Source: Maricaulaceae bacterium EIL42A08
GTDB lineage: Bacteria > Pseudomonadota > Alphaproteobacteria > Caulobacterales > Maricaulaceae
Direction of reading: 5' to 3'
Assembly: GCA_024178355.1 (NCBI GenBank)
Contig: JAMZNZ010000002.1
Coordinates: forward strand, 849,501 to 913,500
DNA length: 64,000 nt
Part shown: one piece after another, positions 7,511 through 16,372 of the stretch
Numbering within the stretch: position 1 is the stretch's first letter
How the letters are laid out: each line of letters begins with the position of its first letter
Notes under the pieces: generated by a model
What the model was told of the DNA's origin: nothing
The model's input: only the letters and a program-made list of their open reading frames with translations
Database searches by the model: none
Translations under genes and position numbers: made by a program

Positions 7511-9577
7511 ATGCGGCGCGTATTTATTATTCTTCTGGTGCTCGTTGTGGCGCTTGCCGGAGCGATCCTGATCCTGCCTTCTCTGATCGGATCAGAGGAA
7601 TTGCGCACCCGTGCAGAGGCTGCCGCCACCGAAGCACTGGGCCGCGAGGTGACACTGGCGGGCGATATCCGCCTGCAGCTCTTCCCCACCGCACAGGTGC
7701 GCGCCGGCGATGCGCGGATCGCCAATGCTGAGGGCTTTGGTGATGAGCCCCTCGCTGAAATGGCCGAAATGCGCGTGAGCGTTGCCATCTTGCCGCTCAT
7801 CTCCCGCCAGATCGAAGTGCGCGAGTTCATTCTGGTAGAGCCGGTTATCCGCCTGCAATCACGCGCGAGCGGTAACAACTGGACGCTCGGCAATGCCAGC
7901 GCAGAACCTGTGGCCAGTGGCTCCAGCGAAGGCAGCTTTGTGCGTCGGCCCGGAGCCCTGCCCTTTGATGCCAGCTTCGGCGATGTGCGTCTTGAGAACG
8001 GCACAGTCATCTACTCCGACGCTAGCCAGACCCGCCGCTTTGACGGGGTGAACCTGGCGGTCGCCCTGCCCTCGGTTGATGAAGAGATTGCGCTGACCGG
8101 CTCATTCCAGGCCGATGGCCGTCCGATGAATTTTGATGCGCGTCTCGGCTCGCTGCGCGGCTTTTTTGAGGGTGCGGAAACCCCGCTATCGCTCCGACTT
8201 GATGGCGCACTCGCCGATATCGGCTTTGAAGGCCAGATCGATGAGGGCGAAGGCCTGGTGTTGCGCGGCGGCGTGGATATAGACCTGCCGCTGCCAGCGC
8301 TCGCCTCCTATGCCGGTGCCGACCTGCCAGAAGGCGACATATTCCAGCGCTTTGCCGCAGAGGCTGACATCGTCGCCGACACCACCAGCGTGGCGCTGTT
8401 AAACGCTGCGATCCGGTTTGATGACATTGCGGCCAATGGCGACATCACCTTGTGGCTCAACGGGCCCCGTCCTGATGTCGTCGGCGCGATCTCAACGGCC
8501 AATCTCGATATCACGCCCTACATCCCTGCCGACAGCGCCGCTGAGGCCGCGACAACCGAAGGCGGCAGTTTCCCGCCCTGGAGCGAGGAAGAGTTTGACG
8601 TGGCCGCTTTACGCCTGGTCGATGCCCAGCTTTCCATCAGGGCTGACCGCTTCAAGGCGAATGATATCGAGGCGACCAACGTCAATATCTCGGCCGATCT
8701 GGAAAATGGTCGGCTGGAAGCCGAGCTGACCGGCTTTGATCTTTATGGCGGTCAGGGCCGGGTCGCCGGCGTGATGAATGCCCGCCGCTCAACGGCCAGC
8801 TACAGCTTTGACGTGGACGTCGACACGCTCGAAGCTCTGCCCTTCCTTCAAGCCGCGGCCGGATTTGACCGGCTTGCGGGTCTCGGCGGCCTAACGCTGG
8901 ACGTGACCGCCAGCGGAAATAGCCCGGCGGCCATCATGAATTCCCTCAATGGTGCCGGTGATTTCGACTTTGCCAACGGGGCGATTGTAGGCGTGAACCT
9001 GGCGCAGGTGATCCGTACCGTTCAGGATGCGATCAGCACTGGGTCTCTTCCCGCCGGGTTCGCAGACCAGCAGCAGACTGACTTCACCTCGCTGGGTGGA
9101 ACGTTCCAGATCGAAAACGGCCGCGTGCAGAACCTCGACCTTGCCATGCTAAGCCCGCTGATCCGGGTTGCCGGTCAGGGCACGGTTGATCTGGCCAGCC
9201 AGACCATCGACTACCGCCTCAACCCGCGTGCGGTCGGATCGCTGTCCGGTCAGGGCGGCGCGATTGATCTCAATGGCGTGGGCGTTCCGATTACACTGCG
9301 CGGCAGCTTCAGTGATGTCTCTGTGGGTATCGACTACGCCACTCTTGCCAGAGACATAGCGCGCGCTCAGGCCTCCGGCGCGCTCGGCGACCGGCTCGGT
9401 GAAAATCCGCTCGGCAATGCGGCTCGCGATTTGTTGAACCGTCCCGATGGGCAATCCACAGAAGAAGCGGTCGGCAATGTGCTGCGCGGGCTACTCGGCA
9501 ATCGCCGCCCGCCGCAGGACGAAGAGCCCGCTGAGCCTGAGGGTGAAGGTGATGAGGGCGAGGATGGGCCCGGCTAA
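7511..9577 (+). CDS. AsmA-family outer-membrane assembly/lipid transport protein
   Basis: A 688-residue protein with one N-terminal transmembrane anchor (RRVFIILLVLVVALAGAILIL) followed by the AsmA signature ALGREVTLAGDIRLQLFPTAQVRAGDARIAN and long beta-rich repeats. The C-terminal region has the AsmA-like core (QGTVDLASQTIDYRLNPRAVG) and ends in an acidic, Pro-rich tail. AsmA-like proteins are thought to bridge inner and outer membranes and affect phospholipid or porin homeostasis. A strong GGAGG lies upstream of the ATG. Monocistronic in appearance. Confidence 0.85.
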   Translation: MRRVFIILLVLVVALAGAILILPSLIGSEELRTRAEAAATEALGREVTLAGDIRLQLFPTAQVRAGDARIANAEGFGDEPLAEMAEMRVSVAILPLISRQIEVREFILVEPVIRLQSRASGNNWTLGNASAEPVASGSSEGSFVRRPGALPFDASFGDVRLENGTVIYSDASQTRRFDGVNLAVALPSVDEEIALTGSFQADGRPMNFDARLGSLRGFFEGAETPLSLRLDGALADIGFEGQIDEGEGLVLRGGVDIDLPLPALASYAGADLPEGDIFQRFAAEADIVADTTSVALLNAAIRFDDIAANGDITLWLNGPRPDVVGAISTANLDITPYIPADSAAEAATTEGGSFPPWSEEEFDVAALRLVDAQLSIRADRFKANDIEATNVNISADLENGRLEAELTGFDLYGGQGRVAGVMNARRSTASYSFDVDVDTLEALPFLQAAAGFDRLAGLGGLTLDVTASGNSPAAIMNSLNGAGDFDFANGAIVGVNLAQVIRTVQDAISTGSLPAGFADQQQTDFTSLGGTFQIENGRVQNLDLAMLSPLIRVAGQGTVDLASQTIDYRLNPRAVGSLSGQGGAIDLNGVGVPITLRGSFSDVSVGIDYATLARDIARAQASGALGDRLGENPLGNAARDLLNRPDGQSTEEAVGNVLRGLLGNRRPPQDEEPAEPEGEGDEGEDGPG

Positions 9578-9692
9578 CGCCCTCGTGATCGCCTGACGCA
9601 GGCGGTGCGCTTGATTGACGGGTCTGAGACCTATCTACTCCCCCGCGACAAACCGCCCCACAAAACCGGGGCCAAACCGGGGAGACATCTAG

Positions 9693-11465
9693 ATGATCCG
9701 TACCGTCACACTTGCGGGAGCTGCGGCGCTTATGGCCTTTGCTGAGTTCGGCGCGCCAGCTGAGGCGCAATCTCATATTCCAGGTGACCGCGTAAGCGGC
9801 GAGCATTACGCCACGCGCTCTGTCACCACGGCGACCGGCGGCATGGCTGCTACGGCCCACCCTCTGGCCAGCCAGGTCGCGCTGGATATCCTTAAAGCTG
9901 GCGGCAACGCCGTGGACGCTGCCATCGCAGCAAACGCAGCCACCGGTCTGATGGAGCCCACCGGCAACGGCATTGGCGGCGACATCTTCGTGATTATCTG
10001 GGACCCGGAAACCCGCCAGGTCTATGGCCTGAATGGGGCCGGACCCTCGCCGATGGGGCTCACCTATGACGAGGTGATCGAGATTGTCGGCGAAGGCGGA
10101 TCAATCCCGGCCATGGGGGCCATGCCGGTTTCTGTTCCGGGCACCGTCGATGGCTGGTTCACCATGCATGAGCGCTTTGGCTCCATGCCGATGGAAGACA
10201 TCCTGTCGCCGGTCATTTCCTACGCCGAGAATGGCTTCCCGCTGACCGAGACGATTGGCTACTACTGGGATCGCAATATGCGCATCCTCGACGCGCGCTT
10301 TGAGCGGGGCGAATTCGAGGAATTTGCCAACGCCCAGGCGACCTACCTGACCGAAGATGGCGATGCCCCGCGCGAAGGTGAAATCTTCCGCAACCCGGAT
10401 CTGGCCAATACCTATCGCATGATTGCCGAAGGTGGCCGCGACGCTTTCTATGACGGCCCGATCGCCCAGACCATCAACGACTATATGGAGCGCATCGGCG
10501 GCTGGATTTCCTATGAGGATATGGCCAATCACCGCTCTGAGTGGGTGGACCCGCTTAGCGTCAATTATCGGGGCTATGATGTCTGGCAGCTGCCGCCCCA
10601 AACCCAGGGCGTTGCCGCGCTTCAGATGCTGCAGATCCTTGAAGACTATGACCTGGCTTCAATGGGCTTTATGAGCCCGGAAGCGCTGCACCTGATGGTC
10701 GAGGCCAAGCGCCTCGCCTTTGAAGACCGGGCGCGCTTCTATGCCGATCCGGACTTCTCCAACACCGACCTTCAGGCTCTAATCAGTGAAGAATATGCCG
10801 ACACCCGTCGCGCCCTGATCTCGACCGATGCCGCCATGGAAACGGTCACCCATGGTGACCCTGAAATCCTTGAAGATGGCGACACCACCTATCTGACCGT
10901 CGCTGATGGCAACGGCATGATGGTTTCGCTGATCCAGTCGAACTTCCGCGGTATGGGCTCTGGCCTGGTGCCGGACGGTCTGGGCTTCATGCTCCAAAAC
11001 CGGGGAGAGCTGTTCAGCCTCGATCCGAACCACCCCAATGTCTATGAGCCGGGCAAGCGCCCCTTCCACACCATCATTCCTGCCATGATCACCCAGGGTG
11101 ACGAGGCCTTCATGAGCTTTGGTCTGATGGGCGGCTCCATGCAGCCGCAGGGCCATGTCCAGATCATCACCTCGGTGATCGATTTCGGCCTGAATATCCA
11201 GGAAGCCGGTGATGCCGCACGTTGGCGCCACGACGGCTCCAGCTCTGAAACGGGCATGGCGGGTGAGACCGCCGGCATCGGCGTTCTGCGCGTTGAAAGC
11301 GGCGTGCCTGAAAGCGTGCGCGAGGCGCTGCGTGCTCTTGGCCACGTTGTCGAAGAAGGCGATGGCGGCTTTGGCGGCTATCAGGCTATCCTGCGCGACG
11401 CAGAGAACGGCGTGCTGCACGGTGCCTCTGAAATGCGCAAGGACGGCGCGGCTCAAGGGTATTAA
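9693..11465 (+). CDS. ggt: Gamma-glutamyltransferase
   Basis: A 590-residue Ntn-hydrolase proenzyme, exported by a signal peptide (ending near PAEAQS, residue 27). Seen: conserved ATAHPLASQVALDILKAGGNAVDAA, GIGGDIFVII, and the autoprocessing site before Thr in GDTTYLTVADGNG around residues 396-401, with the downstream GSGLVPDGLGFMLQNRG and PFHTIIPAM segments. It cleaves gamma-glutamyl bonds, chiefly of glutathione, in the periplasm. The length matches the family. A small GAAA-loop hairpin lies about 20 bases after the stop, and a separate promoter precedes the next gene. Confidence 0.9.
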   Translation: MIRTVTLAGAAALMAFAEFGAPAEAQSHIPGDRVSGEHYATRSVTTATGGMAATAHPLASQVALDILKAGGNAVDAAIAANAATGLMEPTGNGIGGDIFVIIWDPETRQVYGLNGAGPSPMGLTYDEVIEIVGEGGSIPAMGAMPVSVPGTVDGWFTMHERFGSMPMEDILSPVISYAENGFPLTETIGYYWDRNMRILDARFERGEFEEFANAQATYLTEDGDAPREGEIFRNPDLANTYRMIAEGGRDAFYDGPIAQTINDYMERIGGWISYEDMANHRSEWVDPLSVNYRGYDVWQLPPQTQGVAALQMLQILEDYDLASMGFMSPEALHLMVEAKRLAFEDRARFYADPDFSNTDLQALISEEYADTRRALISTDAAMETVTHGDPEILEDGDTTYLTVADGNGMMVSLIQSNFRGMGSGLVPDGLGFMLQNRGELFSLDPNHPNVYEPGKRPFHTIIPAMITQGDEAFMSFGLMGGSMQPQGHVQIITSVIDFGLNIQEAGDAARWRHDGSSSETGMAGETAGIGVLRVESGVPESVREALRALGHVVEEGDGGFGGYQAILRDAENGVLHGASEMRKDGAAQGY

Positions 11466-11487
11466 AGTCTCAGAAACATGAACCAAA

Positions 11488-11505
11488 CTGAGCCGAAAGG
11501 TTCAG
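11488..11505 (+). terminator. Hairpin after ggt (weak terminator candidate)
   Basis: CTGAGCC-GAAA-GGTTCAG forms a 7-bp stem with one G-U pair and a GNRA tetraloop, 22 bases after the ggt stop. No T-tract follows, so termination is only possible, not shown. Confidence 0.3.
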
Positions 11506-11530
11506 TCACCATTCATGGCGGGCCCTTGAT

Positions 11531-11561
11531 AGTCAGATGCGTTATAAATGCGTGTCTGACT
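11531..11561. promoter_or_regulatory. Inverted repeat overlapping a TATAAA box before the crystallin-like gene
   Basis: AGTCAGA (11531-11537) and TCTGACT (11555-11561) are a perfect 7-bp inverted repeat separated by 17 bases that contain TATAAA (11543-11548), a likely -10 element. The layout suits an operator across a promoter, or a 5'-UTR hairpin. The -35 element is not clear. The Shine-Dalgarno AAGGAG follows within ten bases. Confidence 0.4.
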
Positions 11562-11576
11562 GACAAGGAGCCCGCC

Positions 11577-12533
11577 ATGCGCGTTTCAGCCCTTATTTTC
11601 TCAAGCCTTGCGCTTAGCGCGATGCTTATGGCCCCGGCCGATGCCCAGCGTGGTGGCCGTGGCGTTGACGCGGATAATAATCCCACCCTCACCCTGCATG
11701 ACCTGCCCAACTTTGGTGGCCGCTCCCTGACCCTTGATGGCGATGCGCCAGACCTGCGCTGGGTCCAGTTCAATGATCTTGCCAGCAGCTACAGCTTTTC
11801 CGGTGGCCGCTGGGAGGTGTGTCTGGAGCCGAACTACCGCGGAACCTGCCATGTGGTGGATGCTGACGTGGCAGATATGACGCCTTGGTCGTTCAACAAC
11901 CGGATAACCTCGGTGCGCGCTTTGCATCGCCCGGACCGGGATCGCCGTCGCGGTATCACGCTCTACTCCGGCCGAAACTACACCGGTCAGGCGGTGCATA
12001 TCCGCGATATCGAATTTGATCTGCGCGATATCCGCTTTGACAATCAGGCCAACTCCATTGAGGTCCACTCCGGGACCTGGACGCTGTGCGAGGATCGCAA
12101 TTTCTCCGACCGCTGTGTGGAGTTCACCCGTGACAGCAATGACCTGAAGCTCTTCCGCATGGATGGCCGGATCAGCGCAGCTAGCCCCGATGGCATTCCG
12201 CGCCCTGAGCCGGTTCCAGATTACGGCGGCGGCTATGGCGGTGACTATGACACCGGCTATGGCAACAGTCTTGGCAATTCAGGGGCCGTGCGGGGCGTGA
12301 ACAGCGTCTTCATCCCGACACCCCAGTCGCGCGGCTATCCGGTCGCCTTCTGCCTTGAACCCAATGGGCGCAGCTGTGGCGCACCAGTCGCCGACCGGAT
12401 CTGCCGGGCTGAAGGCTTTGGGCGCGCCGCACACTTCGATAGCCGCAGGGCCCGCGGCCAGCTGTGGTTCATTGGACCGCGCTTTGCCCGCGGTGGCCGC
12501 AACGAGATCGTCGACGTGCTGTGCCTGCGCTAA
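11577..12533 (+). CDS. Secreted beta/gamma-crystallin-related protein
   Basis: A 318-residue exported protein (signal peptide ending at PADAQR). Seen: two beta/gamma-crystallin-like units, with motifs TLHDLPNFGGRSLTL ... WEVCLEPNYRGTCHVV and ITLYSGRNYTGQAVHI ... WTLCEDRNFSDRCVEF. Each has Greek-key-type YxGxxxxF-like cores and paired cysteines, then a Gly/Tyr-rich linker (about residues 215-240) and a Cys-containing C-terminal domain (FCLEPNGRSCGAP). Such domains often bind calcium or contribute to stress-stable surface proteins; the function here is unknown. ATG at 11577 has AAGGAG upstream; the longer frame from 11478 lacks a signal peptide. Confidence 0.75.
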   Translation: MRVSALIFSSLALSAMLMAPADAQRGGRGVDADNNPTLTLHDLPNFGGRSLTLDGDAPDLRWVQFNDLASSYSFSGGRWEVCLEPNYRGTCHVVDADVADMTPWSFNNRITSVRALHRPDRDRRRGITLYSGRNYTGQAVHIRDIEFDLRDIRFDNQANSIEVHSGTWTLCEDRNFSDRCVEFTRDSNDLKLFRMDGRISAASPDGIPRPEPVPDYGGGYGGDYDTGYGNSLGNSGAVRGVNSVFIPTPQSRGYPVAFCLEPNGRSCGAPVADRICRAEGFGRAAHFDSRRARGQLWFIGPRFARGGRNEIVDVLCLR

Positions 12534-12543
12534 TACGCGTCGG

Positions 12544-13887
12544 CTAGGTCCGCTGGAACGGATAAAAGTCGGGACCGAGCTTCAGGATTTGCGTCAGCTC
12601 ATCCAGCGCGGCCCGGCTTTCATCCACAATTGACGGGTCGCCCAGATCATCCGGCCCCAGGCTTTCGCGATAATGCTTGTTCGCCCAGCTGGTGAGTGAC
12701 GTGTAGAGCCCGTCATTCATCCATACGGCCGGATTGACCGCCTGACGCTGGGCATCATCCAGCACCACCCGCAAACGCAGGCAGGCCGGACCGCCGCCAT
12801 TTCGCATGGACTGGCGAACATCGGCAAAGTCGACCTTCCCGATGGGGCCATTGCCCGCCACCAGGCGCTCACAGTACGCGTTGGTGGATTCTGTTTCGCG
12901 CGTTTCTTCTGGAGCCAGAACCACCTGGCGGCTTTCACCGGGCCAGGTCAGGAGCTGGGAATTGAAGATGTAGGATTTTACTGCGTCAGCGATCGGAACT
13001 TCGCTCGCTGGAACCTCAACAAAGATCGGCTCGAACAGGCCTTCTGCCGCCTTGCAGATGGCGTCCAGCGCCGCATCTTTGTCCTCAAACGCCCACTCGT
13101 GGAAGAACAGTACCGGCCCGTTGGACACGCACACCACGTCGTTGTGGAAGGCCCCTGCTTCAATCGCGGCTTTTGACTGCTGAATGAAGACAGTGCGCTC
13201 TGGCTTCAGACCATGGCTGCGCGCCACGGCTTGACTGGCCTGCAGTGTCTGGCGGGCCGGGAATTTTGCATCCCATGGCGCAAAGCCATCCCTGCCATAA
13301 ACAAAGACCTCAACGCCTTCACTGCCATGGTCTGCCGACAGGCGCACATGGTTGGCCGCGCCCTCGTCAGCAAAGCTTGATTGATGGGGCAGTTCATCGT
13401 GAACGGTAAAGTGAGCCTCATCGGCAAAGATACGCTGTAGCGCGCGCTTGGTCTGAAAACCCTCAATGGAGCGGTGCAGTGCCGTGATCAGGTTAGCGGG
13501 CGTAAAGTGGACCCGGCCATCTGCCGTGTCCGCGCCAGGACTTACCGTTGCCGCATTGGCGGCCCACATGGAGCTTGCTGACATGAAATCTGACGCCAGT
13601 TTGGGGTCGGCCTTCACGGCGGCTTCCCAAACCGCTGCGTCAGTCGCGCCGGAAAAGCCCAGCTGGCGCAGACCATGGATATAGGGTCGCTCCTGTGGCG
13701 GCAGCAGGCCTTGAGTCAAGCCGGCATCGGCCAGGCGCTTGGCCTTGGCGAGGCCTTCCAGAACCCCGGTGCGTGGCGAGGCCACAGAGCCCTTGTTATT
13801 GGCGCTGGCGAGGTTGCCCGGTGCCAGGCCGCCATAATTGTGGGTCGGGCCGATCAGGCCGTCGAAATTGGCTTCCACCGTCGCCAT
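12544..13887 (-). CDS. astB: N-succinylarginine dihydrolase
   Basis: A 447-residue enzyme of the amidinotransferase fold. It converts N2-succinylarginine to N2-succinylornithine, ammonia and CO2, the second step of the arginine succinyltransferase (AST) pathway. Seen: N-terminal VEANFDGLIGPTHNYGGLAPGNLAS, then QGLLPPQERP, SSMWAANAATVSP, and the Cys/His-bearing C-terminal stretch RNGGGPACLRLRVVL, all typical of AstB. Its ATG shares one base with the stop of astD (TGATG), so translation is coupled. Last gene of the five-gene operon; it converges on the crystallin-like gene. Confidence 0.95.
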   Translation of the reverse strand: MATVEANFDGLIGPTHNYGGLAPGNLASANNKGSVASPRTGVLEGLAKAKRLADAGLTQGLLPPQERPYIHGLRQLGFSGATDAAVWEAAVKADPKLASDFMSASSMWAANAATVSPGADTADGRVHFTPANLITALHRSIEGFQTKRALQRIFADEAHFTVHDELPHQSSFADEGAANHVRLSADHGSEGVEVFVYGRDGFAPWDAKFPARQTLQASQAVARSHGLKPERTVFIQQSKAAIEAGAFHNDVVCVSNGPVLFFHEWAFEDKDAALDAICKAAEGLFEPIFVEVPASEVPIADAVKSYIFNSQLLTWPGESRQVVLAPEETRETESTNAYCERLVAGNGPIGKVDFADVRQSMRNGGGPACLRLRVVLDDAQRQAVNPAVWMNDGLYTSLTSWANKHYRESLGPDDLGDPSIVDESRAALDELTQILKLGPDFYPFQRT

Positions 13888-15341
13888 CAGTCGAGCCCTT
13901 TCACAGCCTGACGCTCCAGTGTTGGTGCAGCCTGGCTCGCCACCGGATAGGCGCAGTAATCAGCCGCATAATAAGCACTGGGGCGCAGATTGCCCGACTG
14001 GCCCGGACCGCCGAACGGCATAGTGGATGCCGCGCCCGGCGTTGGCCGGTTCCAGTTTACAATGCCGGCGCGAGAGCCGGCCCAGAACTTTTTCCATAGC
14101 TCTTCGCTATCTGACACCAGGCCCGCCGCAAGGCCGTATTTTGTGTTGTTGGCTTCGGCGAGGGCCGCTTCGAAACTGTCAGCACGGCGCACCTGTAGCA
14201 GGGGGCCAAAGACCTCGTCATCGTCGGTCTCAATGCCATCAACATCGATCAGCCCAGGCGAGACAAAGGCAGGCCCCTCTTCCATGCGCCGGGCTTCAAC
14301 GATGGCTTTGCCACCCTTGGCGATGAGGTCTGCCTGCGCCTTGATCGTGTGTTCAGCGGCAGCGGTCGTCACTAGTGGCCCCATGAAGGGCTCCGGGTCG
14401 GCATCCCACTTTCCGATCGTCAACTGCGGGATCATGCCGGCCAGGGCATCAATCACCGCATCGCCCTCAGCACCCTCGGGCACAATCAGACGTCGCGCGC
14501 ACGAACAGCGCTGACCGGACGTGATGTAGGCTGACAGAACCGCGACGCGGGCCGCAGCCTCAGCGTCTTTGGCATCCCAGACCACGAGCGGATTGTTGCC
14601 GCCCATCTCAAGCGCCAGCTGCACGCCGGTGCGGCCTGCGAACTTCTTGTGGATGAAGCTGCCGGTCGCCCAACTGCCAGTGAACAATACGCCATCGAGA
14701 TCAGGATCATCCAGCGCCGCAGCGCCGGTCTCGCGCGCGCCCTGGACGAGATTCAGCACGCCTGCAGGCAGGCCAGCCTCCTCCCAGCACCGCACCATAA
14801 GTTCACCGACCGCAGGGGTCAGCTCGGATGGCTTAAACACCACGGTATTACCCGCGAGAAGCGCTGGAATGATGTGGCCATTGGGCAGGTGGCCGGGGAA
14901 GTTATAGGGGCCCAGCACAAACATGACGCCGAGCGGCTTGTGGCCCAGCGTCGCCTCACCGAATGCGGTCTCGGTACGCGTGGAGCCGGTACGGTCTTCG
15001 TAAGCCTTGATGGATACGCCCACCTTGGCGGCCATGGCCCCGGCCTCGGTTTTGGTTTCCCAGTGGGGTTTGCCGGTTTCTAGCGCTATCAGCCTGGCCA
15101 GCTTATCAGCCCTGGACTTGATAACGGCCTCGTAGCGCTCTGCGATCGCGCGACGCGCCTCGTACGGCGTCAGCGCCCAGTCGGTAAAAGCAGAGCGCGC
15201 AGCACCGAAGGCAGCGCGAACACAGGCCGGATCAGCCGCTGCGCCTGTCCAGACGGGCTTGCCATCGGCTGGATTGATCGACTGGAAGCTCTCGGCACCG
15301 CCCTCTATCCACTGGCCGTTCACATACGCAGATGCCGTCAT
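13887..15341 (-). CDS. astD: Succinylglutamate semialdehyde dehydrogenase
   Basis: A 484-residue NAD(P)-dependent aldehyde dehydrogenase that oxidises N-succinylglutamate 5-semialdehyde, the fourth AST step. Seen: LGPYNFPGHLPNGHIIPALLAGN, FKPSELTP, the cofactor segment VLFTGSWATG, the catalytic Glu in LALEMGGNNPLVV, the catalytic Cys in TSGQRCSCARR, and EVFGPLLQV near the end. PFGGPGQSGN is AstD-typical. Length fits the family. It lies 3 bases after astA and overlaps astB by one base. Confidence 0.95.
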   Translation of the reverse strand: MTASAYVNGQWIEGGAESFQSINPADGKPVWTGAAADPACVRAAFGAARSAFTDWALTPYEARRAIAERYEAVIKSRADKLARLIALETGKPHWETKTEAGAMAAKVGVSIKAYEDRTGSTRTETAFGEATLGHKPLGVMFVLGPYNFPGHLPNGHIIPALLAGNTVVFKPSELTPAVGELMVRCWEEAGLPAGVLNLVQGARETGAAALDDPDLDGVLFTGSWATGSFIHKKFAGRTGVQLALEMGGNNPLVVWDAKDAEAAARVAVLSAYITSGQRCSCARRLIVPEGAEGDAVIDALAGMIPQLTIGKWDADPEPFMGPLVTTAAAEHTIKAQADLIAKGGKAIVEARRMEEGPAFVSPGLIDVDGIETDDDEVFGPLLQVRRADSFEAALAEANNTKYGLAAGLVSDSEELWKKFWAGSRAGIVNWNRPTPGAASTMPFGGPGQSGNLRPSAYYAADYCAYPVASQAAPTLERQAVKGLD

Positions 15342-15344
15342 GTC

Positions 15345-16361
15345 CTAGTCCTTTGTCCAGTATCGCAGGGTCTCGCCTTCGGTCACATCCAGCGCGCGCT
15401 GTGCGTCGGCGCTGAGGCGAAGGCCCCCCTCTACGAGTTCAATTTCGGTTTGAACGCAGCGAAAATCGCCAAAGCGTTCGTTGGCTACAAGACCGCTAAC
15501 AGCCCCCTCACCCGGGTTTCCGCCTGCAAGCGCGACGACGTCACTATCTTTTACCGTCGCCACATCCGACACCGCGCAAGACACCAGCGGACCACCATCA
15601 AAGATGTCAATATAGCGGTGATACTTGAAGCCTTCCGCCTCAAGTAGTCGCAGTGCATTGGCACCATGGGGGTGGGTCTTGCCGATCACGTCCTGGACGC
15701 CCTGCGGCAGCAAATCCAGATAGATCAGGTGCTGGGGCATAAGATCCAGGATGAACTGATTGTCGGTTGCCGCGGACAGCCGATCAGCCTCTTCAAATGT
15801 CATGCGGAAGAAGGGACGCGTAACGTGCTCAAAGAAGATGCTGTCACCCTTGTCATCCACCACACCGCGCAGCTCTGACAGGATACGGTCACCAAAACGC
15901 TCGCGTTCAGTGGCAACCAGCAGATAGCGCGATTTGGATGCCAACTTACCAGCACCGCACCCTCGCAGCTCGTCACTCACGAAAAGCGAACCCACCTCGG
16001 TCGCCCCGGCAAAATCGTTGACCAGCATCATGGCGTCCATGTCGAAGCGACGGTCCGCCTCCTGGCTGGCCTGGGCGATGGTAAAGACCTTGAAGTCGAA
16101 ATAGGGCTTCTTCACCCCCACTTCGGCCTTGACCGCGGAGGTGCCAAGGATCTTTCCGCTCTCGGTGTCTTCGAGCATCAGCTGGTAAGCACAGTCAAAC
16201 TTGTGATCGAGCTCGCCATTGAAGGCTTTTTCTGACTTCGTCAGTTTTTCAGCCAGCGCATCATCGGGCAGCGCAAGGCTGGTAAATCCGGGCCCGGCCG
16301 CCTCGGCAAGGCGCAGGAAGCAATCAGTATCTGCAGCCCTGGCTGCGCGCATGACCAGCAT
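15345..16361 (-). CDS. astA: Arginine N-succinyltransferase
   Basis: A 338-residue GNAT-related enzyme that transfers the succinyl group of succinyl-CoA to arginine, the first AST step. Seen: N-terminal MLVMRAARAADTDCFLRLAEAAGPGFTSL (in part), GTSAVKAEVGVKKPYFDF, EVGSLFVSDELRGCGAGKL, LPQGVQDVIGKTHPHGANAL, and LVSCAVSDVATVKDS, which all match AstA. It is a single subunit rather than the paired AruF/AruG arrangement of pseudomonads. It lies 12 bases downstream of the M20 hydrolase gene and directly upstream of astD. Confidence 0.95.
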   Translation of the reverse strand: MLVMRAARAADTDCFLRLAEAAGPGFTSLALPDDALAEKLTKSEKAFNGELDHKFDCAYQLMLEDTESGKILGTSAVKAEVGVKKPYFDFKVFTIAQASQEADRRFDMDAMMLVNDFAGATEVGSLFVSDELRGCGAGKLASKSRYLLVATERERFGDRILSELRGVVDDKGDSIFFEHVTRPFFRMTFEEADRLSAATDNQFILDLMPQHLIYLDLLPQGVQDVIGKTHPHGANALRLLEAEGFKYHRYIDIFDGGPLVSCAVSDVATVKDSDVVALAGGNPGEGAVSGLVANERFGDFRCVQTEIELVEGGLRLSADAQRALDVTEGETLRYWTKD

Positions 16362-16372
16362 GCATGTCCCCT

